DNA of 39,488 bases, from contig JAFTRQ010000032.1 of assembly GCA_017462125.1 (NCBI GenBank), forward strand, positions 1 to 39,488, read 5' to 3'. This document shows, one piece after another, positions 32,431-39,488 of this stretch (positions are counted from its first letter, which is position 1; the number at the start of each line of letters is the position of its first letter). A model generated the notes under the pieces. The model made no database searches. It was given only the letters and a program-made list of their open reading frames with translations, and had not been told where the DNA came from. The DNA comes from Clostridia bacterium. Lineage in GTDB: Bacteria > Bacillota_A > Clostridia > Oscillospirales > CAG-272. A program made the position numbers and the translations under genes.

Positions 32431-33921
32431 TTAATGTCCGTTTGCCTTCAAGGTTTTTATGTATTTGGCGAGAGCCTTGTTGGCGGCGGATTCGCAGGAA
32501 CTGATGTAGGACGCTACGTTGAGAGTGCTGTTAACGTAGGAAACCTCGGGAAGCATATAGAGCAGGTCGCCAAGAGAAGTGCCGATGGAAGTATAGGTCA
32601 AGCCGATATCAGATACGATGCCTCCCCATACAAGATCAAGCATTTGGCTGTCGTCGGGCGCGTCCGATGCTTGCTTGCCCAAAATCTTTTCATAAAAGGT
32701 CTTTCTTACGTCATCACTGTAATAGGAGAGCAGCTCTACGGTCTCTGCGGCCATTTCGGGAGCTTCGATATAGGCGGGCATGCAGATATATCCGTCCCAG
32801 TTCAGGGAGAGGTAACCCACGTCCTTCTGCGTTTCATCCAGCATGGGATATGGCAGGATTCCGTAGTCAACGTCATAGTTGAGATAGGTCACCACTCTGT
32901 AAGTGGGAACAAGCTCCATTAAGGTGTTACCCTCATATAGGTGAATTTGGGTCGTACCCTCATTTTTAAACCAGAACCAAGAGGAGTCTGCTGCGGCAAG
33001 AGCGGTCAGCTTTTCCACCAACGTTGTGGTTTTTGCTTTGTTCAGGTCGTTGTAGATCGAGACCTTCAATTCGCCCTTTTCATTGGGCTCTACGTATTTG
33101 ATATTGGAGCTGGTTGCGAAAACGAGGAAGGGGATCCATTGGTTTCCCGTGATTCCAAAGGTGTCGTCCGCGGTTTTTCCGTCCGCGGTGTTGTCAATAT
33201 AGACCTCGCTTGTAAGCGATAACATCTTATCCAATGTCCAACGGTAGCCTCGTACAGTATCATAGATCGATTCGCCCAACGAATCTCCGTATTTTGCCAT
33301 CATTTCCTTGTTGAAAAGGATCATGTGTGCCTTTGCCAGATTGTAGTTGCTGTAGCCAAGGTAGATCGCATCGCTGACGGTCAGATTTTCCATATATTCG
33401 CGGTTCCAATAGTCGGCATCCAGATCAAGCTCGCTGAAGTTGCGCAGATCCTGCAGGTATCCCTCTGATATCAATCCCGCTACACCGAGATATGGGTTAG
33501 GAAGCAGAACGTCAACCGAGCCATCCTTGTTTCTCACGGCGGTTTTGAAGGGATCGATATAGCCGTTGGCAACGTTTGTGCCAATGATGTCAACGCCGAG
33601 ATGATCCTTGATCTTCAATTGTCTCTCGTAAACGGCTTGAGACATCGCGTCACCCTTGCTTTCCTCTACCCACATAAGATCAAACCAGTTGTCGGTCTGA
33701 ATGGTCATGTACAGGGTGTCGTTATAATTCTTTTGGGCGATTTCAGGTGCGGGAGCGGTCTCTTGTTCAAGAGCGGTGGTGCTTTCCGTAGCGGAGATCT
33801 CGGAAACAGCAGATTGCTCGCTGCCTGTCTCTTTTTCGCCATCGTCACAGGCGACCAACATAAGTTGGGAAAGCAAAACCGTAAGTAATAAAACGATAGA
33901 AATTATACGTGTTTTAACCAT
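32431..33921 (-). CDS. Extracellular solute-binding lipoprotein 2
   Basis: A 496-aa paralogue of the lipoprotein at 30769, in opposite orientation. The signal peptide ends in lipobox LVAC (Cys25), then a Ser/Thr/Glu-rich tether to about residue 62. The shared core is clear (KDGSVDVLLPNPYLG, ELDLDADYWNREY, VGYLSLNWDGYICMPAYI). By eye about 55-60% of the aligned core is identical. The ends differ more, notably RPAEY versus ANGYID near residue 110, where ligand specificity could lie. AAGGAG is the ribosome binding site; a perfect promoter lies 70 nt upstream of the start. No transporter genes adjoin. Confidence 0.87.
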   Translation of the reverse strand: MVKTRIISIVLLLTVLLSQLMLVACDDGEKETGSEQSAVSEISATESTTALEQETAPAPEIAQKNYNDTLYMTIQTDNWFDLMWVEESKGDAMSQAVYERQLKIKDHLGVDIIGTNVANGYIDPFKTAVRNKDGSVDVLLPNPYLGVAGLISEGYLQDLRNFSELDLDADYWNREYMENLTVSDAIYLGYSNYNLAKAHMILFNKEMMAKYGDSLGESIYDTVRGYRWTLDKMLSLTSEVYIDNTADGKTADDTFGITGNQWIPFLVFATSSNIKYVEPNEKGELKVSIYNDLNKAKTTTLVEKLTALAAADSSWFWFKNEGTTQIHLYEGNTLMELVPTYRVVTYLNYDVDYGILPYPMLDETQKDVGYLSLNWDGYICMPAYIEAPEMAAETVELLSYYSDDVRKTFYEKILGKQASDAPDDSQMLDLVWGGIVSDIGLTYTSIGTSLGDLLYMLPEVSYVNSTLNVASYISSCESAANKALAKYIKTLKANGH

Positions 33922-33990
33922 TGTTATGTCTCCTTACCAAACTGATGGATTCAAGAAAAACCGGAAATGATCCGAGCTCTCTATATGTGA

Positions 33991-34019
33991 ATTATATCAA
34001 TCACTTTCAGATGTGTCAA
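33991..34019 (-). promoter_or_regulatory. Perfect consensus promoter of lipoprotein 2
   Basis: Minus strand TTGACA (34014-34019), 17-nt spacer, TATAAT (33991-33996). Confidence 0.88.
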
Positions 34020-34024
34020 GTTAA

Positions 34025-34064
34025 TGTCCGAAATTTATATATATTGTCCGGAATTTATATATGA
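34025..34064. promoter_or_regulatory. 20-bp tandem direct repeat between divergent promoters (putative operator)
   Basis: TGTCCGAAATTTATATATAT (34025-34044) is directly repeated as TGTCCGGAATTTATATATGA (34045-34064), with mismatches at only three positions. The 20-nt period is about two helical turns, so both sites face one side of the helix. The block sits 5 nt from the -35 of lipoprotein 2 and 6 nt from the -35 of the sialidase-like gene, as expected for an AraC-type dimer site. Confidence 0.7.
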
Positions 34065-34070
34065 TAATTA

Positions 34071-34099
34071 TTGACAATGCTGAGCGGATGTGATATACT
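34071..34099 (+). promoter_or_regulatory. Consensus promoter of the sialidase-like gene
   Basis: TTGACA (34071-34076), 17-nt spacer, TATACT (34094-34099), about 45 nt before the start codon. Confidence 0.87.
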
Positions 34100-34144
34100 G
34101 AATTTGTTGAATTCAACCATAAAAGTACAATCGAAACGGAGCGT

Positions 34145-35230
34145 ATGATGGAAAAATATTTGATAACCGATTTTGCAAGATACAGGAACGACGAGTCGTT
34201 GGATATGAAATACGGCAGAGAGCCCGTGATCGCGCTGATGCCTGACGGAACCTTGATCTGTGTCATAACCACCGGAGGACCTTACGAGCCTCATTGGGAT
34301 AATTACGTGGTGATCCTTCGAAGCCGTGATGGCGGAAAGACGTGGACCGATCCGGAAAAGCTGTTTTCTCATAAAAAAAGAGGAGTTTGGGCAACCGAGA
34401 TCTATACGGGCTATGAGCACCCGATGATGGTGCTTTATACGTATACAGGCGACAATCCATATAAAGAGCTGCAGACCTTTGTGTCCTATACCTATGATAA
34501 CGGAGAGAGCTGGACAGAGCCGAGAACGATAGCAGCGTATGCAAACGGTCTTTGCCTGCGCCGTGGATTCAAAATGAGTAACGGTGAGACCCTGTTCCCG
34601 ATTTATCACACCAATATGCACAAGGACTTCGGTGATTTTCTGCCACGCGACGATGCACATTTTTGGGATCTTTCCGACCATGCAAGCGGAGTGATCGTTT
34701 CCTCTGACGGCGGCAAGAGCTATACTCCTTACGGTGATTTTGGCTTGCACACCCCAACACCGCAGGACGGCGAATTTTGTGATTTTGATAGAGATAATCC
34801 AAGCGAGCTGTGGGAGCCGAATTGCGTAGAGCTGGAGGACGGACATCTTGTAATGTATATGAGAGCAAGTAAACGTCCCTATATCAACAGCGCGGAGAGC
34901 TTCGATTATGGCAGAACGTGGAATTTCAGAGGAAGCATTGATCTTGGCAGTGCCAATACCAAATTGACGATGTTCAAAATCAAGGACACGGCATTTTTGG
35001 TCACCAACGTTAATAAGAGCATCGAAAGCCGTGACAGAACCAAGCTGCAGATTATGAAAAGTAAGGATTGCAAGGATTGGGAGTTTGTCGCCTTTGTGGG
35101 AGAGGAAAATCAGTGGATATTCTATCCCCACGTCGCCATAGACGAGGAGCATGAGACGGTTTATCTTTCTTACGAGGATGTCAGAAGGCATTATTTGAAT
35201 AAGTACAGCTTCAGTGAGCTTGGCGTTTAG
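34145..35230 (+). CDS. Sialidase-family BNR-repeat protein, intracellular
   Basis: A 361-aa six-bladed beta-propeller candidate. Asp-box (BNR) repeats are seen as SRDGGKTW (60-67), TYDNGESW, SSDGGKSY and SFDYGRTW. An Arg in YGREP (about residue 25) takes the position of the catalytic FRIP/YRIP arginine, and WEPNCVELEDGHLVMYMR is typical of exo-sialidase-like proteins. No signal peptide is present, so it would act on an imported sugar. Many family members have other substrates (for example rhamnosidic or keto-acid glycosides), so sialic acid is not assured. Two consecutive ATGs (34145, 34148) share the GGAG site; the second has the better spacing. Confidence 0.83.
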   Translation: MMEKYLITDFARYRNDESLDMKYGREPVIALMPDGTLICVITTGGPYEPHWDNYVVILRSRDGGKTWTDPEKLFSHKKRGVWATEIYTGYEHPMMVLYTYTGDNPYKELQTFVSYTYDNGESWTEPRTIAAYANGLCLRRGFKMSNGETLFPIYHTNMHKDFGDFLPRDDAHFWDLSDHASGVIVSSDGGKSYTPYGDFGLHTPTPQDGEFCDFDRDNPSELWEPNCVELEDGHLVMYMRASKRPYINSAESFDYGRTWNFRGSIDLGSANTKLTMFKIKDTAFLVTNVNKSIESRDRTKLQIMKSKDCKDWEFVAFVGEENQWIFYPHVAIDEEHETVYLSYEDVRRHYLNKYSFSELGV

Positions 35231-35271
35231 CTTCAGGTAAATGGACGCGGAATTATGTTTGTAACCGTAAC

Positions 35272-35310
35272 AAAAAAGCATTGGAAACACAAAGCTTCCA
35301 ATGCTTTTTT
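35272..35310. terminator. Bidirectional terminator
   Basis: AAAAAAGCATTGGAA (35272-35286) pairs perfectly with TTCCAATGCTTTTTT (35296-35310) across a 9-nt loop; it serves both the sialidase-like gene and the convergent thioesterase gene. Confidence 0.93.
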
Positions 35311-35317
35311 GATGAAT

Positions 35318-36070
35318 TTATAAAGCGTGCAATCCAACAACCGCCTCAAGACAGGTTTCTCCCGCTTCGTTCAGCGTTCGGACGTCGATCGTTCCGTCCT
35401 CGCGCATCTCACCTCTGGTAACGGTAAGCGTTGCGCCCAAATGAGACTCCTTGATATAGGAGAGGGAAAGGGAGCTGACCGTATAAGCTTTGCTTTCGTC
35501 GGTCATTTCCGCGAGAAAATCGCAGAGCATATCGGGATAGTGGGTGTTGTTCATATGCATATTGTAGTCGATATCGGAATAGTTGATCCTGCGCTTGCCA
35601 ACCTCAAAAAAGGGTGCATCCTTTGCAAACTTCGCCTTGGGGGGCAGGACCGTCGGGTCAACGGGGTCATCGTAGTAGAATTTCCCACCGAAAAAGTCGT
35701 AATTTGACGCCCTGACCATGTTTTTGTTTTCAAGATCGATCAGCACCCAAGTGGTTGCCGCCTCGGCGATCTTCTCGCCATTTCGCAAAATATCGAAATA
35801 ACGCATAAAAATGTAGCTTTTCGCTTCCTTGCACCAGGTGCGCACCTCGATCTCCTCATATGCGTGGAGAGGCTTGTAAATATTCAGCGAAAGAGCACCG
35901 AGGATAAAGGCAAGCCCCTTCTCGTCGCGGAGCTTTTCAAGGGGAAGACCCGAGCTTTCGCATTGGCGATTTGCGGTCTCCTGCATATATTCCACGATCT
36001 TTGACGGGCGAACGCAACGGTTTGCATCCGTGTCGTGCCAACAGGTTTTGATTTTATTTACAAATTTCAT
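35318..36070 (-). CDS. Acyl-ACP thioesterase (FatA/FatB family)
   Basis: Releases free fatty acids from acyl carrier protein in the cytoplasm. The 250-aa protein is two hot-dog domains: the first with TCWHDTDANRCVRPSKIVEYMQ and SYIFMRYFDILRNGEKIAEA, the second with the catalytic DYNMHMNNTHY (Asn/His) segment, near residue 170. Length is right for bacterial acyl-ACP thioesterases. ATG 36070 is used; the frame's earlier codon is TTG. No Shine-Dalgarno sequence is visible, because the start lies 12 nt beyond the aldolase terminator hairpin. It may be expressed only by terminator read-through, or by an unseen promoter. Confidence 0.9.
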   Translation of the reverse strand: MKFVNKIKTCWHDTDANRCVRPSKIVEYMQETANRQCESSGLPLEKLRDEKGLAFILGALSLNIYKPLHAYEEIEVRTWCKEAKSYIFMRYFDILRNGEKIAEAATTWVLIDLENKNMVRASNYDFFGGKFYYDDPVDPTVLPPKAKFAKDAPFFEVGKRRINYSDIDYNMHMNNTHYPDMLCDFLAEMTDESKAYTVSSLSLSYIKESHLGATLTVTRGEMREDGTIDVRTLNEAGETCLEAVVGLHAL

Positions 36071-36082
36071 ATACAATTAAAT

Positions 36083-36106
36083 AGCCCGCCGAAAATTCGG
36101 CGGGCT
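36083..36106 (-). terminator. Terminator-like hairpin after fructose-bisphosphate aldolase
   Basis: An 11-bp GC-rich perfect stem AGCCCGCCGAA / TTCGGCGGGCT with a 2-nt apex, followed on the minus strand by ATTTAATT, a weak T-tract. It separates the aldolase from the thioesterase gene. Confidence 0.8.
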
Positions 36107-36126
36107 TTCTCCAAATATTATTTGAA

Positions 36127-37086
36127 TCAGAGGGTTCCCGCGCTGCCGAGAACGTTTTGGATCTTGTGCATTACCATCTTCTTGACCTCGGCACGAGCAA
36201 CGGTCAAGTAGGTTCTGGGATCAAATACCTCGGGCTGATCGTGCATTACGCGACGAATACCTGCGGTCATAGCAAGACGGATATCGGAGTCGATATTGAT
36301 CTTACAAACTGCCATGGAGGCTGCCTTTCTGAGCTGCTCCTCGGGGATACCTACTGCATCGGGAAGCTTGCCGCCGATGGCATTGATCTCCTGAACGTAC
36401 TCCTGGGGAACGCTGGATGCGCCGTGGAGAACGATGGGGAACTGGGGAAGTCTCTTCTCGATCTCTTCAAGAATATCGAAGCGGAGAGGGGGAGGAACGA
36501 GAATACCCTGCTCGTTTCTTGTGCACTGCTTGGGAGTGAACTTGTACGCACCGTGGGAGGTACCGATAGAGATCGCAAGAGAGTCAACGCCGGTCTTGGT
36601 AACGAACTCTTCAACCTCCTCGGGACGGGTATAGGAGGACTTTTCGGCAACTACGTCGTCCTCAACGCCTGCGAGAACTCCGAGCTCACCCTCAACAACT
36701 ACGCCGCGCTCGTGCGCATACTCAACGACCTTCTTTGTGAGGGCGATGTTGTCCTCGAAGGAGTGATGGGAGCCGTCGATCATAACGGAGGTGAATCCAC
36801 CGTCGATACAAGCCTTGCAGATCTCGAAGTCTGCGCCGTGGTCCAAGTGGAGAGCGAGGTCAATGCCGCTGTCCTTGATTGCCGCCTGAGCAAGAGCCAT
36901 CAGGTATTCCTGCTTTGCGTACTTTCTCGCGCCTGCGGATACCTGGAGAACGACGGGGGAGCGAAGCTCGCCTGCAGCCTCTGTGATCGCCTGAACGATC
37001 TCCATGTTGTTGATGTTGAACGCACCGATGGCGTAACCGCCCTCGTATGCCTTTTTAAACATTTCTTTTGTGTTTACAAGTGCCAT
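36127..37086 (-). CDS. fba: Class II fructose-bisphosphate aldolase
   Basis: Cleaves fructose 1,6-bisphosphate to glyceraldehyde 3-phosphate and dihydroxyacetone phosphate; zinc-dependent glycolytic enzyme. The 319-aa chain has the class IIA signature: LALHLDHGADFEICKACIDG with catalytic Asp82 and zinc ligand His83, MIDGSHHSFEDN, VEGELGVLAG, SIGTSHGAYKF and VLHGASSVP. The ATG at 37086 is chosen; a 26-codon extension to 37164 overlaps the promoter -10 region and is rejected. It is distant from the sugar genes and probably constitutive. A possible source of the dihydroxyacetone phosphate used by MgsA. Confidence 0.97.
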   Translation of the reverse strand: MALVNTKEMFKKAYEGGYAIGAFNINNMEIVQAITEAAGELRSPVVLQVSAGARKYAKQEYLMALAQAAIKDSGIDLALHLDHGADFEICKACIDGGFTSVMIDGSHHSFEDNIALTKKVVEYAHERGVVVEGELGVLAGVEDDVVAEKSSYTRPEEVEEFVTKTGVDSLAISIGTSHGAYKFTPKQCTRNEQGILVPPPLRFDILEEIEKRLPQFPIVLHGASSVPQEYVQEINAIGGKLPDAVGIPEEQLRKAASMAVCKINIDSDIRLAMTAGIRRVMHDQPEVFDPRTYLTVARAEVKKMVMHKIQNVLGSAGTL

Positions 37087-37149
37087 TTTTTTCGCCTTTC
37101 TTATCTGACGGTAAGGAAGCTCCGACAGAAGGTTTATATTTTTTACTGT

Positions 37150-37177
37150 ATAATATTTTACCACACAATTATGTCAA
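37150..37177 (-). promoter_or_regulatory. Promoter of fba
   Basis: Minus strand TTGACA (37172-37177) and TATTAT (37150-37155) with a 16-nt spacer, about 60 nt before the aldolase start codon. Confidence 0.78.
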
Positions 37178-37250
37178 AATCAATAGCGTAAAGGAATTTT
37201 TTATAACAAATTTACGCGGGGGTAGGGAGATTTTCTTGTAAAACGGCGAC

Positions 37251-37289
37251 AAAAAAGGCGAGCGGAGGCAATTCCTGCTCCGTTCGCCC
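37251..37289 (-). terminator. Terminator of the EndoA/MazF gene
   Basis: On the minus strand GGCGAACGGAG and CTCCGCTCGCC form a stem with one mismatch around a 10-nt loop, followed directly by TTTTTT (37251-37256). Confidence 0.85.
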
Positions 37290-37295
37290 TGAAAA

Positions 37296-37748
37296 TCAAC
37301 CGAGAACGTCCTGATCTCCGCGCTCACTTTCGTAAGTCTGCGCTACAGAAGCCGTGGCGGCAGGAGAATGGATAACACCTGCGGCTTCGGATGCTCCGCC
37401 ACCCAATCCAAAGCTGACGGCGATCGCGTTGTTGACCTGCGTCATAACTGCTCCGTCAAGATGCCCCATCTTTTCCTTCAAGCGGCGCTTGTCAAGCGTT
37501 CTGATCTGCTCAAGAAGGATCACCGAGTCCTTGGCAAGCCCCACCTTGTCGGCGTGAACGTCAATGTGAGTAGGCAGGCGGGTCTTTCCCATCCGAGAGG
37601 TGATGGCGGCGGCGATCACCGTGGGGCTGTAGCGGTTGCCCACGTCGTTCTGTATGATAAGTACAGGCCGCAATCCCCCCTGCTCGCTTCCAACAACCGG
37701 GCTGAGATCTGCGTAGAATATATCTCCTCGTTTTATATTCGGTAACAT
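37296..37748 (-). CDS. EndoA/MazF-type mRNA endoribonuclease toxin, orphan
   Basis: A 150-aa PemK/MazF fold: [45 protein letters not shown] and [13 protein letters not shown], all as in Bacillus EndoA (ribonuclease cutting at UACAU in that species). The catalytic Arg and Thr positions (R27, T50 by my count) are present. About 35 residues beyond the core (after IAVSFGLGG) are Ala/Ser-rich and unusual. No MazE/EndoAI antitoxin ORF lies upstream or downstream, unlike the usual antitoxin-toxin pair. A terminator follows it and the aldolase gene has its own promoter, so it is transcribed alone. Confidence 0.92.
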   Translation of the reverse strand: MLPNIKRGDIFYADLSPVVGSEQGGLRPVLIIQNDVGNRYSPTVIAAAITSRMGKTRLPTHIDVHADKVGLAKDSVILLEQIRTLDKRRLKEKMGHLDGAVMTQVNNAIAVSFGLGGGASEAAGVIHSPAATASVAQTYESERGDQDVLG

Positions 37749-38072
37749 TTTCGTGTCATTCCTTTCCGTTTCGTTGCCCTATCGGCATGTCTCTACGCCA
37801 ATATTCTTGCCGCGCCGGAAGGGCGTTTAAACATAAAAAGGGAAAATATCCTTACGGAATTTTTTGGATATGGGACACGGCAAGTTTGTCCTTCGCAAAG
37901 AACGAGCTTGCGGTTGCCGCGCCCTATTCCATTATATGCGTGCCTGGCGGTAAATGATCTGTTTCACGCAAGGCTGTCGGGGCAATATTTACATATATTT
38001 ACTTGACAAAAGGTGGGAAAGGGTGTATCATATAAGATTGAAGATGTTAAAATATGCTTGAGGTGTTTGTTG
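37749..38072. other. Intergenic region between endoA and the LtaS-like gene
   Basis: This 324-nt gap contains the promoter at 38003-38031 and a weak minus-strand -10-like TATAAT (37931-37936) with no good -35. A short ATATCC/GGATAT stem lies near 37846-37870. I see no antitoxin gene or structured RNA. Confidence 0.55.
38003..38031 (+). promoter_or_regulatory. Promoter of the LtaS-like gene
   Basis: TTGACA (38003-38008), 17-nt spacer, TATCAT (38026-38031), 41 nt before the start codon; GAGGTG precedes the ATG. Confidence 0.82.
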
Positions 38073-39488
38073 ATGAGTAAGAAAAATAACAAAAAGCACA
38101 GTTTACAGAATAAATCACAGGTTGGACACGGCGGCGCTTCCCATAAGGCGAAGGGAAGCGGGAGAGCGTACCTGCTCAAAAGGAAGATCCCTCTGTCGCT
38201 TCTCCTTGCCCTGACCTTGCCTTTGACGGTCTGCTTCTTCGGTCCGTTCGAGACCTATTGTGGCAATATCGGTGAGTTTTTGTTCTCGCTCGGTGATTTC
38301 CTGCCGCTCTGTCTCGCTGTCGGAGTCGTGATCGCGGCTGCGGTCTTTGCCGTTCTGATGCTGCTTGACGGCATCGCTTACGATATTGCCTGTGCTGCTT
38401 TAACGTGGCTCAGCGTGATGGCCTTTGCGCAGAGATATTATCTGAATATGGGTGTTAACGCGCTTGCGGGCGACGGCGTCGGTATTACCGAGGCGGATCC
38501 TGCCGCAGTAGTGGTGAATACCGTAATATGGATCGCGGTCGGCGCAGTAGTAATCGCGGCACTTATCCTCTTGAAGAAAAAGAACGTTGCCCCCTTTTTC
38601 GTATCCTGCGCGGTACTGCTGATCGCAGTGCTTGCAACGCAGACGGTGGGCTTTGTTGCGCTGTCGGCAAGCACCGACGTTTATACGCCTGTTGATCAGC
38701 GTGTTGTCGCTGAGGATGAGCAGGAGGATACGGTCAAGGAGCCCAGCGTGCTTACCTATGAAAATCTGAACGAGCTGTCAGACGGAAAGAACGTGGTGTT
38801 CTTCCTCATTGACCGATTTGACGTAAGATATTTTGAAAAGCTGCAGAAGACAGAGCCGGAATTCCTTGAAGGGCTTGACGGATTCACCTTCTATAACGAT
38901 TACACCAGCCTGTACTGCAGGACCTATCCTGCCGTTGCGTCTATTCTGACAGGTCAGGAAAACGATTTTTCGGATACCAGATTGAATTATTTCAAGAACG
39001 CATATACCGACGGAGGACATTTGCGTGATCTTCACGAAAACGGATATGACGTTAACGTTTACACGGAGAAATATTACGTTTACGACAACGCCTCCTATAT
39101 GTCGGATTACGTTGGTAATACCTCGGGAGTAAACGGATACACCATCGACAGCAACGTCGGACTTTCCTCCGATATGCTGCGTCTGTCGCTGAGCACCTAT
39201 CTGCCGTTTTCCATGAAAAATCTTGTGGGCTATATGAGCACACCCGATTTCAACGCTCATGCCGTATACGAAAGTGATCAGCCCGAGTTCAATGCGGATA
39301 TGAGGGACGTGTATAATTATATCACGCAAAACGAGTTCACTACTGTAAAGAGCGAGGGTCAGTTCAGCTTCATACATCTTTACGGATGTCATACTCCCAT
39401 CAAGTACAACCTCAATTGGGACGAGGCGAACGAAAAGGAAAAGAACGATACCACGATGGCGCTCAAGCAGAGCTTGACGATCATTTAC
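38073..39488 (+). CDS. LtaS/sulfatase-superfamily membrane enzyme, C-terminus beyond the window
   Basis: At least 472 aa are visible and the frame stays open to the window edge. A charged Lys-rich N-terminus (1-37) is followed by about five transmembrane helices (about 40-58, 78-99, 103-122, 148-168, 173-198), then an extracytoplasmic domain. That domain begins NVVFFLIDRFDVRYF (Asp248, metal site) and carries RTYPAVASILTG with a probable Thr284 nucleophile, plus FIHLYGCHTPI. This is the alkaline-phosphatase/sulfatase superfamily as in lipoteichoic-acid synthase or phosphoethanolamine transferases. The start is supported by GAGGTG 8 nt upstream. Product identity beyond superfamily is not known. 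Confidence 0.8.
   Translation, partial: MSKKNNKKHSLQNKSQVGHGGASHKAKGSGRAYLLKRKIPLSLLLALTLPLTVCFFGPFETYCGNIGEFLFSLGDFLPLCLAVGVVIAAAVFAVLMLLDGIAYDIACAALTWLSVMAFAQRYYLNMGVNALAGDGVGITEADPAAVVVNTVIWIAVGAVVIAALILLKKKNVAPFFVSCAVLLIAVLATQTVGFVALSASTDVYTPVDQRVVAEDEQEDTVKEPSVLTYENLNELSDGKNVVFFLIDRFDVRYFEKLQKTEPEFLEGLDGFTFYNDYTSLYCRTYPAVASILTGQENDFSDTRLNYFKNAYTDGGHLRDLHENGYDVNVYTEKYYVYDNASYMSDYVGNTSGVNGYTIDSNVGLSSDMLRLSLSTYLPFSMKNLVGYMSTPDFNAHAVYESDQPEFNADMRDVYNYITQNEFTTVKSEGQFSFIHLYGCHTPIKYNLNWDEANEKEKNDTTMALKQSLTIIY

Noticed and set aside
36157..37191. A 344-codon open frame antisense to fba
   Set aside because: It is fully opposite a conserved aldolase and has no family features.
37749..38072. MazE antitoxin upstream of EndoA
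   Set aside because: I found no frame with an RBS and a MazE/AbrB or ribbon-helix-helix pattern in this gap.

Overview
The window looks like chromosome of an uncultured Gram-positive Clostridia-type bacterium (Bacillota, probably gut-associated). The support is sixteen consensus-like sigma-A promoters (TTGACA / TATAAT, nearly all with exact 17-nt spacers), AGGAGG-type ribosome binding sites, lipobox lipoproteins, an EndoA/MazF toxin, a FatA-type acyl-ACP thioesterase, class II aldolase, EutH and a DUF5107-TPR protein. I cannot assign a genus. There are no rRNA or tRNA genes, CRISPR array, transposase or phage genes. The content is mainly carbohydrate metabolism plus its regulation.

Layout. 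1-248: a cluster of small hairpins built on a 9-nt motif. 249-4429 (minus): Nudix hydrolase, L-ribulokinase (araB), and a large GH42-like predicted glycoside hydrolase. 4600-6756 (plus, divergent): two tandem, about 80% identical xylose-isomerase-like TIM-barrel proteins followed by methylglyoxal synthase. 6802-9159 (minus): an SLC13/ArsB-type permease and a stand-alone EutH. 9472-10329: a membrane protein whose cytosolic C-terminus resembles ribosomal protein uL15. 10380-11501 (minus): a LacI-like sensor with C-terminal LuxR-type HTH, divergent from the DUF5107-TPR protein (11641-14898). 14899-15469: hairpin-rich non-coding DNA bounded by 15-bp perfect inverted repeats. 15470-18089: an operon of intracellular mutarotase-like protein, GH-A glycosidase and ConA-like sandwich protein. 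18272-20134: amidotransferase-like plus alpha/alpha-barrel protein. 20294-21520: stand-alone GltD-like flavoprotein.

21569-30753 is a sugar-processing region: two AraC regulators, each divergent from Gfo/Idh/MocA genes (three copies, two of them tandem and GH109-like), a PIG3-type quinone oxidoreductase and two tandem NAD-dependent epimerases. It is followed by two convergent paralogous solute-binding lipoproteins (30769-33921) and a sialidase-like BNR protein (34145-35230) that shares a bidirectional control region with the second one. 35318-37748 (minus) is housekeeping: thioesterase, fructose-bisphosphate aldolase and an orphan EndoA toxin. The window ends inside an LtaS/sulfatase-like membrane enzyme.

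Working hypothesis: imported small glycosides are handled in the cytoplasm. The solute-binding proteins would capture them, NAD-dependent (GH109-like) and conventional glycosidases would cleave them, and oxidoreductases, epimerases, a mutarotase and TIM-barrel isomerases would convert the sugars for entry into glycolysis, with methylglyoxal synthase as a triose-phosphate overflow. Paired paralogues recur throughout. Substrates cannot be read from the sequence.
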